Source: Entrophospora sp. SA101
Taxonomy: Eukaryota; Glomeromycota; Glomeromycetes; Entrophosporales; Entrophosporaceae
DNA length: 64,000 nucleotides
Assembly: GCA_958430865.1 (NCBI GenBank)
Contig: CAUDNR010000902.1
Span: forward strand, 27,436 to 91,435
Direction: 5' to 3'
Positions 1 through 9,906 of this stretch are shown one piece after another (the stretch's first letter is position 1; the number at the start of each line of letters is the position of its first letter). A program made the position numbers and the translations under genes. The notes beneath the pieces are model-generated. The model was not told the DNA's origin and made no database searches. It saw nothing but the letters and a program-made list of their open reading frames with translations.

Positions 1-173
1 TGACATATGCTATGAAGTTAAGTCACACGGTATCAATGGCTTTAGAAAGTTTATGGGTTGTTGGAAAAGAACATGAATTAGCAGAGGCTAGGTTATTAAT
101 GTATTGGGCAACTAGAATAACGCTTGGAAACGCACTTAAATTACTTGGTTTGAAACCTTTGGAAAGAATGTAA
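1..173 (+). CDS. Duplicate 3' end of arginyl-tRNA synthetase gene (partial)
   Basis: The first 170 bases encode the C-terminal 56 or so residues of class I arginyl-tRNA synthetase, ending in LLGLKPLERM and a TAA at 171-173. They are the reverse complement of 9907-10079, so this is the other copy of the complete gene on the minus strand. The 5' part lies outside the window, so it is unknown whether this copy is complete. The C-terminal helical anticodon-binding domain is the part seen (YAMKLSHTV, ARLLMYWATR). It converges with the left PUS10 copy, as its partner does in the right arm. Confidence 0.85.
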   Translation, partial: TYAMKLSHTVSMALESLWVVGKEHELAEARLLMYWATRITLGNALKLLGLKPLERM

Positions 174-339
174 CTAACATAGGATCAATTTATTAATTTA
201 TCAATAAATATTTAAAATTTGAAAATATTTTCAATCAATAGAACGCTTGACACTAGTAATTGTTTTTGTTGGATTATTCTTTTTTTAAAAAAAAATTTTT
301 TGATGACGATGAATTTTATTAGATGAAAAATATTTTAGA

Positions 340-2807
340 TTAATTATTAGATGGCCATTGTAAGTCTACTTCCAACACGTCTAATTCAAAAATATCAACA
401 GTACAATCAAGTATATCTCCTAAGCTTGGTTTAGTTCTACCTAAATCACCATGAATGAATTCTTTGATGTAGCTATTTAAATATTAATACAAGTATATAT
501 TGTGGTGATGCAAATTAAGGAATAAGTGATATTAGGAATAAACATTTAGAAAATTGTTAAAAGGCAGATTTATATTTATACAGGATACGTTCCAGCTTCT
601 GTTTTTAGATTTAATACTAAAAAATGATCATTCAATTGTTTTGCCGCAAGCGAGTAAATGGTTTTGGTACGAATTAATTGTGCGCGTCTATTAGATATAT
701 ATGTATATATATATATTAGTTTAATTTTTGAATTAAGCGAAAGAAATAAATAAAAAATAAAAAATTTGTAAAACCTCTGTAAAACTCTAATTGGTGTTTG
801 TTGTTCAATTGTGAAACTAGTGTCATTGTAATGATTGAGTTGAGAAATTAACTCTGGAGTAATTTGTTTAGAAACCCAGATAAGTGAACTTTTCTCCCCC
901 AAAAAAAATAATTAAAAAATATTCTTTATTATTAAATCACAACAAATCAATAACAATATATTATAAAAACCTGTATGTTTTTGTTTTTGCTTCTTCACCT
1001 TGTTTAATTATGTTAATATCTTGCCTTAAATATAAATAAATAAATAAATATATATATGAGTTTATAGTTATCAATATATAAATACTAATGCACATAAATA
1101 TATAAATATAACAAACTTGTTAATCATAGATAATTTATCAACTTGTATTAAATCCTTTTTCATTTCATTAATTTCACTTTGTGAACTTAACAATTCTTCA
1201 GGTGAAAGTAAAGACTTTCTCGGGTTAATGATTTCAAGGTAAAAAGGTCGACCAGTTCCCAACATTCGCACATCAGCATCTTCACGACCTGATGCAACAA
1301 ATATGTAACCTGAAGGGTTTTTAGGAGGGGGAAAAAAAGTAGTTACATAAATTAAATAAATTAAACAACGAATAAACAAAGCAACAAATTAAATTCTCTA
1401 TTTACTGTCACACATAAACTTTTCTCGTAAAAGTTCCCCGATACATTCTGAAACAGAAGTTTCAGCTAGTCTAACATCATTAATAATCCATGGAGTTTGG
1501 CTCATTTCTCTGGAAAGCTTTAAATATCGACCTAATATTTCATCAATATAAATAAACGTATAGTAATAATTAGAACAAATGATTAGAATAATTTATGAAA
1601 TAAATCACCTCCAACATAAACGGGATTATGTTCCAATATAATTGATTTTATTTGCCATTTATGCTGGATTGTTTTTGGCGGGTGTTCATCACAATATCTG
1701 TAAATTTTCAAAAGTTTTAAATAATATATAGTTAATAAATGTAATAATAAATAATAGTAACGGCGGTGATAGTAGTAGTAGTAGTAGTAGTAGTCACAGT
1801 AAGAATTAACAATACTTTATGAATTCATCATTAGAAATTTTTTTCAAGGAGTTATAAATATTCTGACGTGAATCACCTGATGTAAAAAATTTTCCCTGCG
1901 GTTTAAACCAAAAAAGAAATTTAATTAATTAATTAAATCAAGCAGTTTAGTTAATAACAAGAGGCATACATACATTCATATCATATTATTTATTATACCT
2001 TTACTCTTTTCTTCTTTATATTAAATTCTGCTGAAGGTATTTTTGTTAGAAATGTATGATTTTTTTGTGATTCTTCGTGAAAATATTCAACTGTTATTTT
2101 AAATGGGCTTTCGGTACGATATTCTAATTCTAATTGTTTTTCAATTGACCATCCTAACAAACATTTAAAAGCATCTTTTAAATTTGTAACTAAACTAAAT
2201 GCAACTTCGATATTTTTTTCTCTAAATATAAAGTTATAATTATAATTTGAACGTCAAATATATCAATGAACATTAATATAAATAACTATACCTGAGCTTT
2301 TCCTTGATAAAAACTTCAACAGAGTGTTCTTTTACTAAAAGACCTGATGGCAATGTAATTGCCAAATTAAAGTCTTTAATTATATAATTATGTGCTCGAA
2401 TCTTTTCACAAATAGGCAGAAAACACTCAAGAGTGTCAGAGTTATATAAAATGTCAAAACAGCTAACACAAATGGTTTTTTCAAAATCAGCATCATCATC
2501 ATCACAAAATTCTATCTCAACATCATCACGTATACAATTAATAATTTTTAACAAAACCTAAAAAATATATATAATAATGCTTTATTCAATAATCTGTTCA
2601 TTCACAAAGCGAGAAGACTTTAGAGTCAAATTTTACCTTCTCGGAAGCACAATAAGTCTTATAATCTTTAACATTCAAAAATCTCAAGATGCAACGAGCA
2701 CAACACTTTAAATTTAATAAAATTTCAATTATCGTTTTTGTTACAATGTTACGTTGTACTTGTTGGATTATTTGATGGTAAAGAGCTTTTATGTCTAAAA
2801 AAACCAT
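340..2807 (-). CDS. PUS10: tRNA pseudouridine synthase Pus10 (left-arm copy)
   Basis: Mirror copy of the 7273-9740 gene, with the same eleven-exon structure read on the minus strand (start near 2807, stop at 340-342). The open frames at 576-902, 1071-1379, 2273-2554 and 2598-2807 translate identically to their right-arm partners, so this copy also looks intact. It carries the GREDADVRML catalytic motif and the GTYIKEFIHG segment of the Pus10 C-terminal domain. The segment upstream of its start lacks the 531-bp insertion present upstream of the right copy. If the inverted duplication is an assembly artefact, this is the same locus or its second haplotype and should not be counted twice. Confidence 0.85.
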
Positions 2808-3903
2808 TGTGAGTTTGTATATATCCTTACATTTAAAGAAAATTTTATTAGTTTTATTATTACCATTAACATCTTCAAAGTTATAACGAATTCTTTTCCA
2901 CCTATCAGATTCACTCGGTACAAGTGTTGTTGATAACAGAGCTAAATTTAAACAGAATTAAGGTTCAGATACTTAATATTTAAACCAATTAATAAAGATT
3001 TCAAACAATATTACCATGATCATTTTGTTAAACTTGATTTTTGGGGAAGGAATTTTTATTTTTGAGAAATGTTAAATTGTAAATGTTCATTTTTTTTTTG
3101 TGTAAAAATTGACTTGGGGATCAATTTATTTTCTTTCCAAGATCGTAAGACCTTTCTGCTTTCAATGACACCTGATAATAATAATCTTCCGTTTTTTCTC
3201 CTGTTAGTCTTTTAGCTTGTGTTTGATTTTCTCTCCTATCTTCTTCTGTGTTGAGACCAACATGAATTTAATAATAATTATTATTATTCACAAGAATAAG
3301 AAAGTATCAAATTTTTTTTTTGTCATGAAGGCAAAGAATGCATTATTGTCTTTATGTCTATTATACCGAGGTAAAATTGTTATATTTTAAAGAACTATTA
3401 CAACCAATTAATGAAATAGATGTTAGCAAACAATTGTTATTTTTTTGATCAATTATATCTTAACAAACAATAAACCATACTTTTTCGGTTAACAAAACTA
3501 TTGATTTCTTTGATAAATGAAGAACTATTACTTTTCTGATTAATTAATGATCAAGCTGTTGCTTTTTTCGATCAATTTAACAAAATAAATATTATTATTA
3601 TGTTGATGTTTAAAATACTAGTGTTTTAAAAGACGATCCTAATTGTCATTCTAATGCTAAATTGGGAAGGAAATCGCCATGTTTAAATATATATTAAAAG
3701 GAATCTCAACGGACACTTTTAACTTTAACTCTCTAATTATTACCTTTACTGTTATTTATTTCAAAACACATATATTGATTGTTATCTTTTATATTTTATA
3801 TTTTATAACTATCAAAAATATCACTATCATTATCATCGTCATTTTATTTTCTCAATTATTACCAAAAATGACTTCAATTTTTACTGCCTTCTGTTACATT
3901 TTG

Positions 3904-4213
3904 AATTGCAGGCTTATCAATGGAACCGCTACATACAGGAGTGATAAAGGAAGTCAAATTTATAGAGACATAATTTTCAAAGGATTTCCCAACCCTGACA
4001 AGTATAAGCAAAATAATCGTGCGAAAGGAAATTTACCATTTTGAAATTGATGGCAAGACAACAATTTCCTCTCCAAAATGCATTTGCTTTGACGGTTCAC
4101 AAAACCCAAGGTTTAACCTTACCACACATAATGCTAAATGTTGACGAAAACATGTTTGCAGAAAGTCAAGTATACGTTGCGATGAGCCGAGCCAGGACCC
4201 TGGAAACTACATA
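3904..4213 (+). pseudogene. Pif1-like DNA helicase C-terminal fragment, frameshifted (left arm)
   Basis: Three pieces in different frames match the C-terminal part of Pif1/Helitron-type helicases: LINGTATYR...DIIFKGFP (the 'NGT..DI' segment), VRKEIYHFEIDG, then NAFALTVHKTQGLTLPH and YVAMSRARTL (superfamily 1 motifs V and VI). Two frame changes and a TAG just after the last piece show it is not functional as it stands. No ATPase N-terminus (Walker A) is visible nearby. Pif1-like helicase fragments of this type are commonly left by Helitron-like elements, but I see no diagnostic Helitron ends, so the origin is inferred. Confidence 0.7.
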
Positions 4214-4311
4214 GATAGATTACATTATTTTTGAGTAAATCAATATGTAAAAAAATCGAAAGGTCAGAGAAAATTTTGGGTAAATTAATATATATGGTTT
4301 AAAAGGTCATG

Positions 4312-4321
4312 NNNNNNNNNN
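4312..4321. other. Assembly gap (10 N)
   Basis: Ten N characters. The gap sits exactly where the left inverted arm ends; the sequence just before it pairs with position 5238, the first base of the right arm. Ten is a placeholder length, so the true distance is unknown. Confidence 1.
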
Positions 4322-4499
4322 TGATATTAAAATAAATGAACATAATAAGTTAAATAATTAAAAAATTAATTAAATCAGTTAGATTAATGTTCACCTTATT
4401 GATTGCTTTATTTAAAGTGTTACATCTACATAAAACCTCACAATTATTACTAGTTTGATTTATTCATTGTAAAGTTTTGACAATTCAAACTCCTAACTC

Positions 4500-5104
4500 A
4501 CATAAAGAAATTTTATCCAATATCCATTTAGCATGACATCTCAAATTATCAATCAATTCATCATGTTCTTTAGGTAATCTTTTCCAAGAGTAAATCATTT
4601 CTTTTTTTCATCACATAAACCACAACAAGCAACTCTAGTAGAATCAACATCATCAAAAATAGTGCTTTGTTAAAAAAAGATTTTGTACTTAATTGTTTGT
4701 CAGAAACGATGCCACATTTACCACATTGATTATGACTTATTAAATTCCTTTCTCTATATTCTCTATCCAATTTAACTGATTTGCCACAAATACATTGAAC
4801 TAATTTAGAATTAATTTCCTTGAGGAAATATTTATTTCATCATTTGTTTCAGCTACAATATTTATTTGGGAATTAACATTAACCTCAATTTATTACTGTC
4901 TCTACATACATTCTCATTTTCATTCTCATTTTCATTGTCCTCATCTTCATTCTCACTTTCATCTTTGCTTTCATCTTCAAACAATAATATAGTACAGTTT
5001 TCATTCTCAGGAATTTTAATTAATTCACTAACATTTTCTGAATCACATGAAATATTTTTAGGATCTTGATTTACATAAAAATTATTTAAGTTTAATATAC
5101 ACAT
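4500..5104 (-). pseudogene. Degenerate hypothetical protein with zinc-ribbon-like and acidic segments
   Basis: The unique spacer between the inverted arms holds broken minus-strand reading frames. One (4570-4770) starts DREYRERNLISHNQCGKCG, a CxxC knuckle, and after a frame change continues with a KEHDELIDNLRCHAKWILD segment. Another (4862-5104) has an acidic run of alternating Glu/Asn/Asp. Stops and frame changes separate them, so a working gene is unlikely; it looks like a decayed member of a repeated family. I do not recognise the family. The plus-strand Ser/Phe-rich frame at 4866-5069 is only the mirror of the acidic repeat. Confidence 0.4.
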
Positions 5105-5335
5105 ATGTATATTAATATTAAAATTTATCCCCTAATAATTTACCCAAAATGGAACCAACATAAAAATATTTGAAATATTTATATTTAATTTTATCCATTT
5201 TCTAGCATAACTATTTTTTTCTTTACCCTACAAAAGTCATGACCTTTTAAACCATATATATTAATTTACCCAAAATTTTCTCTGACCTTTCAATTTTTTT
5301 ACATATTGATTTACTCAAAAATAATGTAATCTATC

Positions 5336-5645
5336 TATGTAGTTTCCAGGGTCCTGGCTCGGCTCATCGCAACGTATACTTGACTTTCTGCAAACATGTT
5401 TTCGTCAACATTTAGCATTATGTGTGGTAAGGTTAAACCTTGGGTTTTGTGAACCGTCAAAGCAAATGCATTTTGGAGAGGAAATTGTTGTCTTGCCATC
5501 AATTTCAAAATGGTAAATTTCCTTTCGCACGATTATTTTGCTTATACTTGTCAGGGTTGGGAAATCCTTTGAAAATTATGTCTCTATAAATTTGACTTCC
5601 TTTATCACTCCTGTATGTAGCGGTTCCATTGATAAGCCTGCAATT
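5336..5645 (-). pseudogene. Pif1-like DNA helicase C-terminal fragment, frameshifted (right arm)
   Basis: Reverse-complement copy of the fragment at 3904-4213, with the same motif V/VI pieces (ALTVHKTQGLTLP, YVAMSRARTL), the same frame breaks and the same stop. Because both copies share the same lesions, the damage came before the duplication, or the two are one locus assembled twice. Confidence 0.7.
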
Positions 5646-6526
5646 CAAAATGTAACAGAAGGCAGTAAAAATTGAAGTCATTTTTGGTAATAATTGAGAA
5701 AATAAAATGACGATGATAATGATAGTGATATTTTTGATAGTTATAAAATATAAAATATAAAAGATAACAATCAATATATGTGTTTTGAAATAAATAACAG
5801 TAAAGGTAATAATTAGAGAGTTAAAGTTAAAAGTGTCCGTTGAGATTCCTTTTAATATATATTTAAACATGGCGATTTCCTTCCCAATTTAGCATTAGAA
5901 TGACAATTAGGATCGTCTTTTAAAACACTAGTATTTTAAACATCAACATAATAATAATATTTATTTTGTTAAATTGATCGAAAAAAGCAACAGCTTGATC
6001 ATTAATTAATCAGAAAAGTAATAGTTCTTCATTTATCAAAGAAATCAATAGTTTTGTTAACCGAAAAAGTATGGTTTATTGTTTGTTAAGATATAATTGA
6101 TCAAAAAAATAACAATTGTTTGCTAACATCTATTTCATTAATTGGTTGTAATAGTTCTTTAAAATATAACAATTTTACCTCGGTATAATAGACATAAAGA
6201 CAATAATGCATTCTTTGCCTTCATGACAAAAAAAAAATTTGATACTTTCTTATTCTTGTGAATAATAATAATTATTATTAAATTCATGTTGGTCTCAACA
6301 CAGAAGAAGATAGGAGAGAAAATCAAACACAAGCTAAAAGACTAACAGTAGAAAAAACGGAAGATTATTATTATCAGGTGTCATTGAAAGCAGAAAGGTC
6401 TTACGATCTTGGAAAGAAAATAAATTGATCCCCAAGTCAATTTTTACACAAAAAAAAAATGAACATTTACAATTTAACATTTCTCAAAAATAAAAATTCC
6501 TTCCCCAAAAATCAAGTTTAACAAAA

Positions 6527-7057
6527 ATTTGATTTTCAACATCTCAATCAAAATCAACATCAACATGCCATGTTGACTTTTCTCCTCCCTTCCCGTCATG
6601 ATCAACAATTAACCCTGAAATAGAGATTGAACGTTGCACTGGATTGATTTCGTTGATTTCTTACGTTAAATTAATAATAAATGGGGCATGGACAATAGAA
6701 ACAGCCCAAACGTCAAAATCACGATTTTGAGATAATCGAAAAAAAAGATCTGCATTTCAAGTAATTACCTATTGTTTTTAAGAACTTTAACAGAAAATAC
6801 CTCAAAATTTTATTAATCAAAGTGGACATGGTTTCTAAGCTAAAATTAATCTCTGTAGTAAATTGCATGTAGAAATGCAGTTAGCTCAAAATCATGATTT
6901 TTGACGTTTGGGTCGTTTCTACACCATATTAATATTAATATGAAAAGGTAGGCAGGCATGGTAACATGAAAATACAAGTCATTATTATTAAAATCTTTGT
7001 TACACGAAATTGATTTTTTTTTGATAAAGATCAAATGTCAAAAAGAATCTGGGAACA
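6527..7057. mobile_element. 531-bp insertion present only in the right arm (candidate MITE-like element)
   Basis: Relative to the left arm, a 531-bp block sits between 6526 and 7058, about 200 bp upstream of the right PUS10 start. It contains an internal inverted pair: CCCAAACGTCAAAATCACGA near 6700-6730 and its imperfect complement near 6888-6925, separated by about 160 bp. The block ends show only weak complementarity and I could not define a clear target-site duplication. It could be a non-autonomous transposon, or sequence deleted from the left arm. The minus-strand open frame at 6846-7034 inside it looks non-coding. Confidence 0.5.
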
Positions 7058-7272
7058 TGATCATGGTAATATTGTTTGAAATCTTTATTAATTGGTTTAA
7101 ATATTAAGTATCTGAACCTTAATTCTGTTTAAATTTAGCTCTGTTATCAACAACACTTGTACCGAGTGAATCTGATAGGTGGAAAAGAATTCGTTATAAC
7201 TTTGAAGATGTTAATGGTAATAATAAAACTAATAAAATTTTCTTTAAATGTAAGGATATATACAAACTCACA

Positions 7273-9740
7273 ATGGTTTTTTTAGACATAAAAGCTCTTT
7301 ACCATCAAATAATCCAACAAGTACAACGTAACATTGTAACAAAAACGATAATTGAAATTTTATTAAATTTAAAGTGTTGTGCTCGTTGCATCTTGAGATT
7401 TTTGAATGTTAAAGATTATAAGACTTATTGTGCTTCCGAGAAGGTAAAATTTGACTCTAAAGTCTTCTCGCTTTGTGAATGAACAGATTATTGAATAAAG
7501 CATTATTATATATATTTTTTAGGTTTTGTTAAAAATTATTAATTGTATACGTGATGATGTTGAGATAGAATTTTGTGATGATGATGATGCTGATTTTGAA
7601 AAAACCATTTGTGTTAGCTGTTTTGACATTTTATATAACTCTGACACTCTTGAGTGTTTTCTGCCTATTTGTGAAAAGATTCGAGCACATAATTATATAA
7701 TTAAAGACTTTAATTTGGCAATTACATTGCCATCAGGTCTTTTAGTAAAAGAACACTCTGTTGAAGTTTTTATCAAGGAAAAGCTCAGGTATAGTTATTT
7801 ATATTAATGTTCATTGATATATTTGACGTTCAAATTATAATTATAACTTTATATTTAGAGAAAAAAATATCGAAGTTGCATTTAGTTTAGTTACAAATTT
7901 AAAAGATGCTTTTAAATGTTTGTTAGGATGGTCAATTGAAAAACAATTAGAATTAGAATATCGTACCGAAAGCCCATTTAAAATAACAGTTGAATATTTT
8001 CACGAAGAATCACAAAAAAATCATACATTTCTAACAAAAATACCTTCAGCAGAATTTAATATAAAGAAGAAAAGAGTAAAGGTATAATAAATAATATGAT
8101 ATGAATGTATGTATGCCTCTTGTTATTAACTAAACTGCTTGATTTAATTAATTAATTAAATTTCTTTTTTGGTTTAAACCGCAGGGAAAATTTTTTACAT
8201 CAGGTGATTCACGTCAGAATATTTATAACTCCTTGAAAAAAATTTCTAATGATGAATTCATAAAGTATTGTTAATTCTTACTGTGACTACTACTACTACT
8301 ACTACTACTATCACCGCCGTTACTATTATTTATTATTACATTTATTAACTATATATTATTTAAAACTTTTGAAAATTTACAGATATTGTGATGAACACCC
8401 GCCAAAAACAATCCAGCATAAATGGCAAATAAAATCAATTATATTGGAACATAATCCCGTTTATGTTGGAGGTGATTTATTTCATAAATTATTCTAATCA
8501 TTTGTTCTAATTATTACTATACGTTTATTTATATTGATGAAATATTAGGTCGATATTTAAAGCTTTCCAGAGAAATGAGCCAAACTCCATGGATTATTAA
8601 TGATGTTAGACTAGCTGAAACTTCTGTTTCAGAATGTATCGGGGAACTTTTACGAGAAAAGTTTATGTGTGACAGTAAATAGAGAATTTAATTTGTTGCT
8701 TTGTTTATTCGTTGTTTAATTTATTTAATTTATGTAACTACTTTTTTTCCCCCTCCTAAAAACCCTTCAGGTTACATATTTGTTGCATCAGGTCGTGAAG
8801 ATGCTGATGTGCGAATGTTGGGAACTGGTCGACCTTTTTACCTTGAAATCATTAACCCGAGAAAGTCTTTACTTTCACCTGAAGAATTGTTAAGTTCACA
8901 AAGTGAAATTAATGAAATGAAAAAGGATTTAATACAAGTTGATAAATTATCTATGATTAACAAGTTTGTTATATTTATATATTTATGTGCATTAGTATTT
9001 ATATATTGATAACTATAAACTCATATATATATTTATTTATTTATTTATATTTAAGGCAAGATATTAACATAATTAAACAAGGTGAAGAAGCAAAAACAAA
9101 AACATACAGGTTTTTATAATATATTGTTATTGATTTGTTGTGATTTAATAATAAAGAATATTTTTTAATTATTTTTTTTGGGGGAGAAAAGTTCACTTAT
9201 CTGGGTTTCTAAACAAATTACTCCAGAGTTAATTTCTCAACTCAATCATTACAATGACACTAGTTTCACAATTGAACAACAAACACCAATTAGAGTTTTA
9301 CAGAGGTTTTACAAATTTTTTATTTTTTATTTATTTCTTTCGCTTAATTCAAAAATTAAACTAATATATATATATACATATATATCTAATAGACGCGCAC
9401 AATTAATTCGTACCAAAACCATTTACTCGCTTGCGGCAAAACAATTGAATGATCATTTTTTAGTATTAAATCTAAAAACAGAAGCTGGAACGTATCCTGT
9501 ATAAATATAAATCTGCCTTTTAACAATTTTCTAAATGTTTATTCCTAATATCACTTATTCCTTAATTTGCATCACCACAATATATACTTGTATTAATATT
9601 TAAATAGCTACATCAAAGAATTCATTCATGGTGATTTAGGTAGAACTAAACCAAGCTTAGGAGATATACTTGATTGTACTGTTGATATTTTTGAATTAGA
9701 CGTGTTGGAAGTAGACTTACAATGGCCATCTAATAATTAA
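7273..9740 (+). CDS. PUS10: tRNA pseudouridine synthase Pus10
   Basis: Eleven exons (7273-7443, 7523-7788, 7859-8081, 8185-8264, 8383-8471, 8549-8674, 8771-8963, 9056-9109, 9192-9305, 9393-9491, 9608-9740) give 515 aa, close to the human protein (about 529). Pus10 forms pseudouridine 54/55 in tRNAs. The N-terminal THUMP-containing region has two CxxC knuckles (about residues 36-39 and 87-90), as in the zinc site of Pus10. The catalytic core has GREDADVRMLGTGRPF with the nucleophilic Asp at about 331, and the C-terminus has KTEAGTYIKEFIHGDLGRTK. The start is the first Met before the conserved N-terminal helix. An upstream stretch at 7139-7220 also looks partly coding but is not needed. The 3' end converges with arginyl-tRNA synthetase. 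Pus10 is absent from budding yeast, which uses Pus4. Confidence 0.92.
8288..8312 (+). repeat. ACT trinucleotide microsatellite in PUS10 intron
   Basis: About eight ACT units in the intron between exons 4 and 5. The mirror copy (AGT units) is at about 1768-1792 in the left arm, with the same repeat number. A fast-mutating microsatellite of equal length in both arms argues for a very recent split or for one locus assembled twice. Confidence 0.9.
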
Positions 9741-9906
9741 TCTAAAATATTTTTCATCTAATAAAATTCATCGTCATCAAAAAATTTTTTTTTAAAAAAA
9801 GAATAATCCAACAAAAACAATTACTAGTGTCAAGCGTTCTATTGATTGAAAATATTTTCAAATTTTAAATATTTATTGATAAATTAATAAATTGATCCTA
9901 TGTTAG

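Noticed and set aside
7139..7222. Possible upstream PUS10 exon (LLSTTLVPSESDRWKRIRYNFEDVNG-like translation between AG and GT sites)
   Set aside because: The conserved Pus10 start is reached from the Met at 7273, and no in-frame start precedes this piece; it may be debris or 5' UTR.
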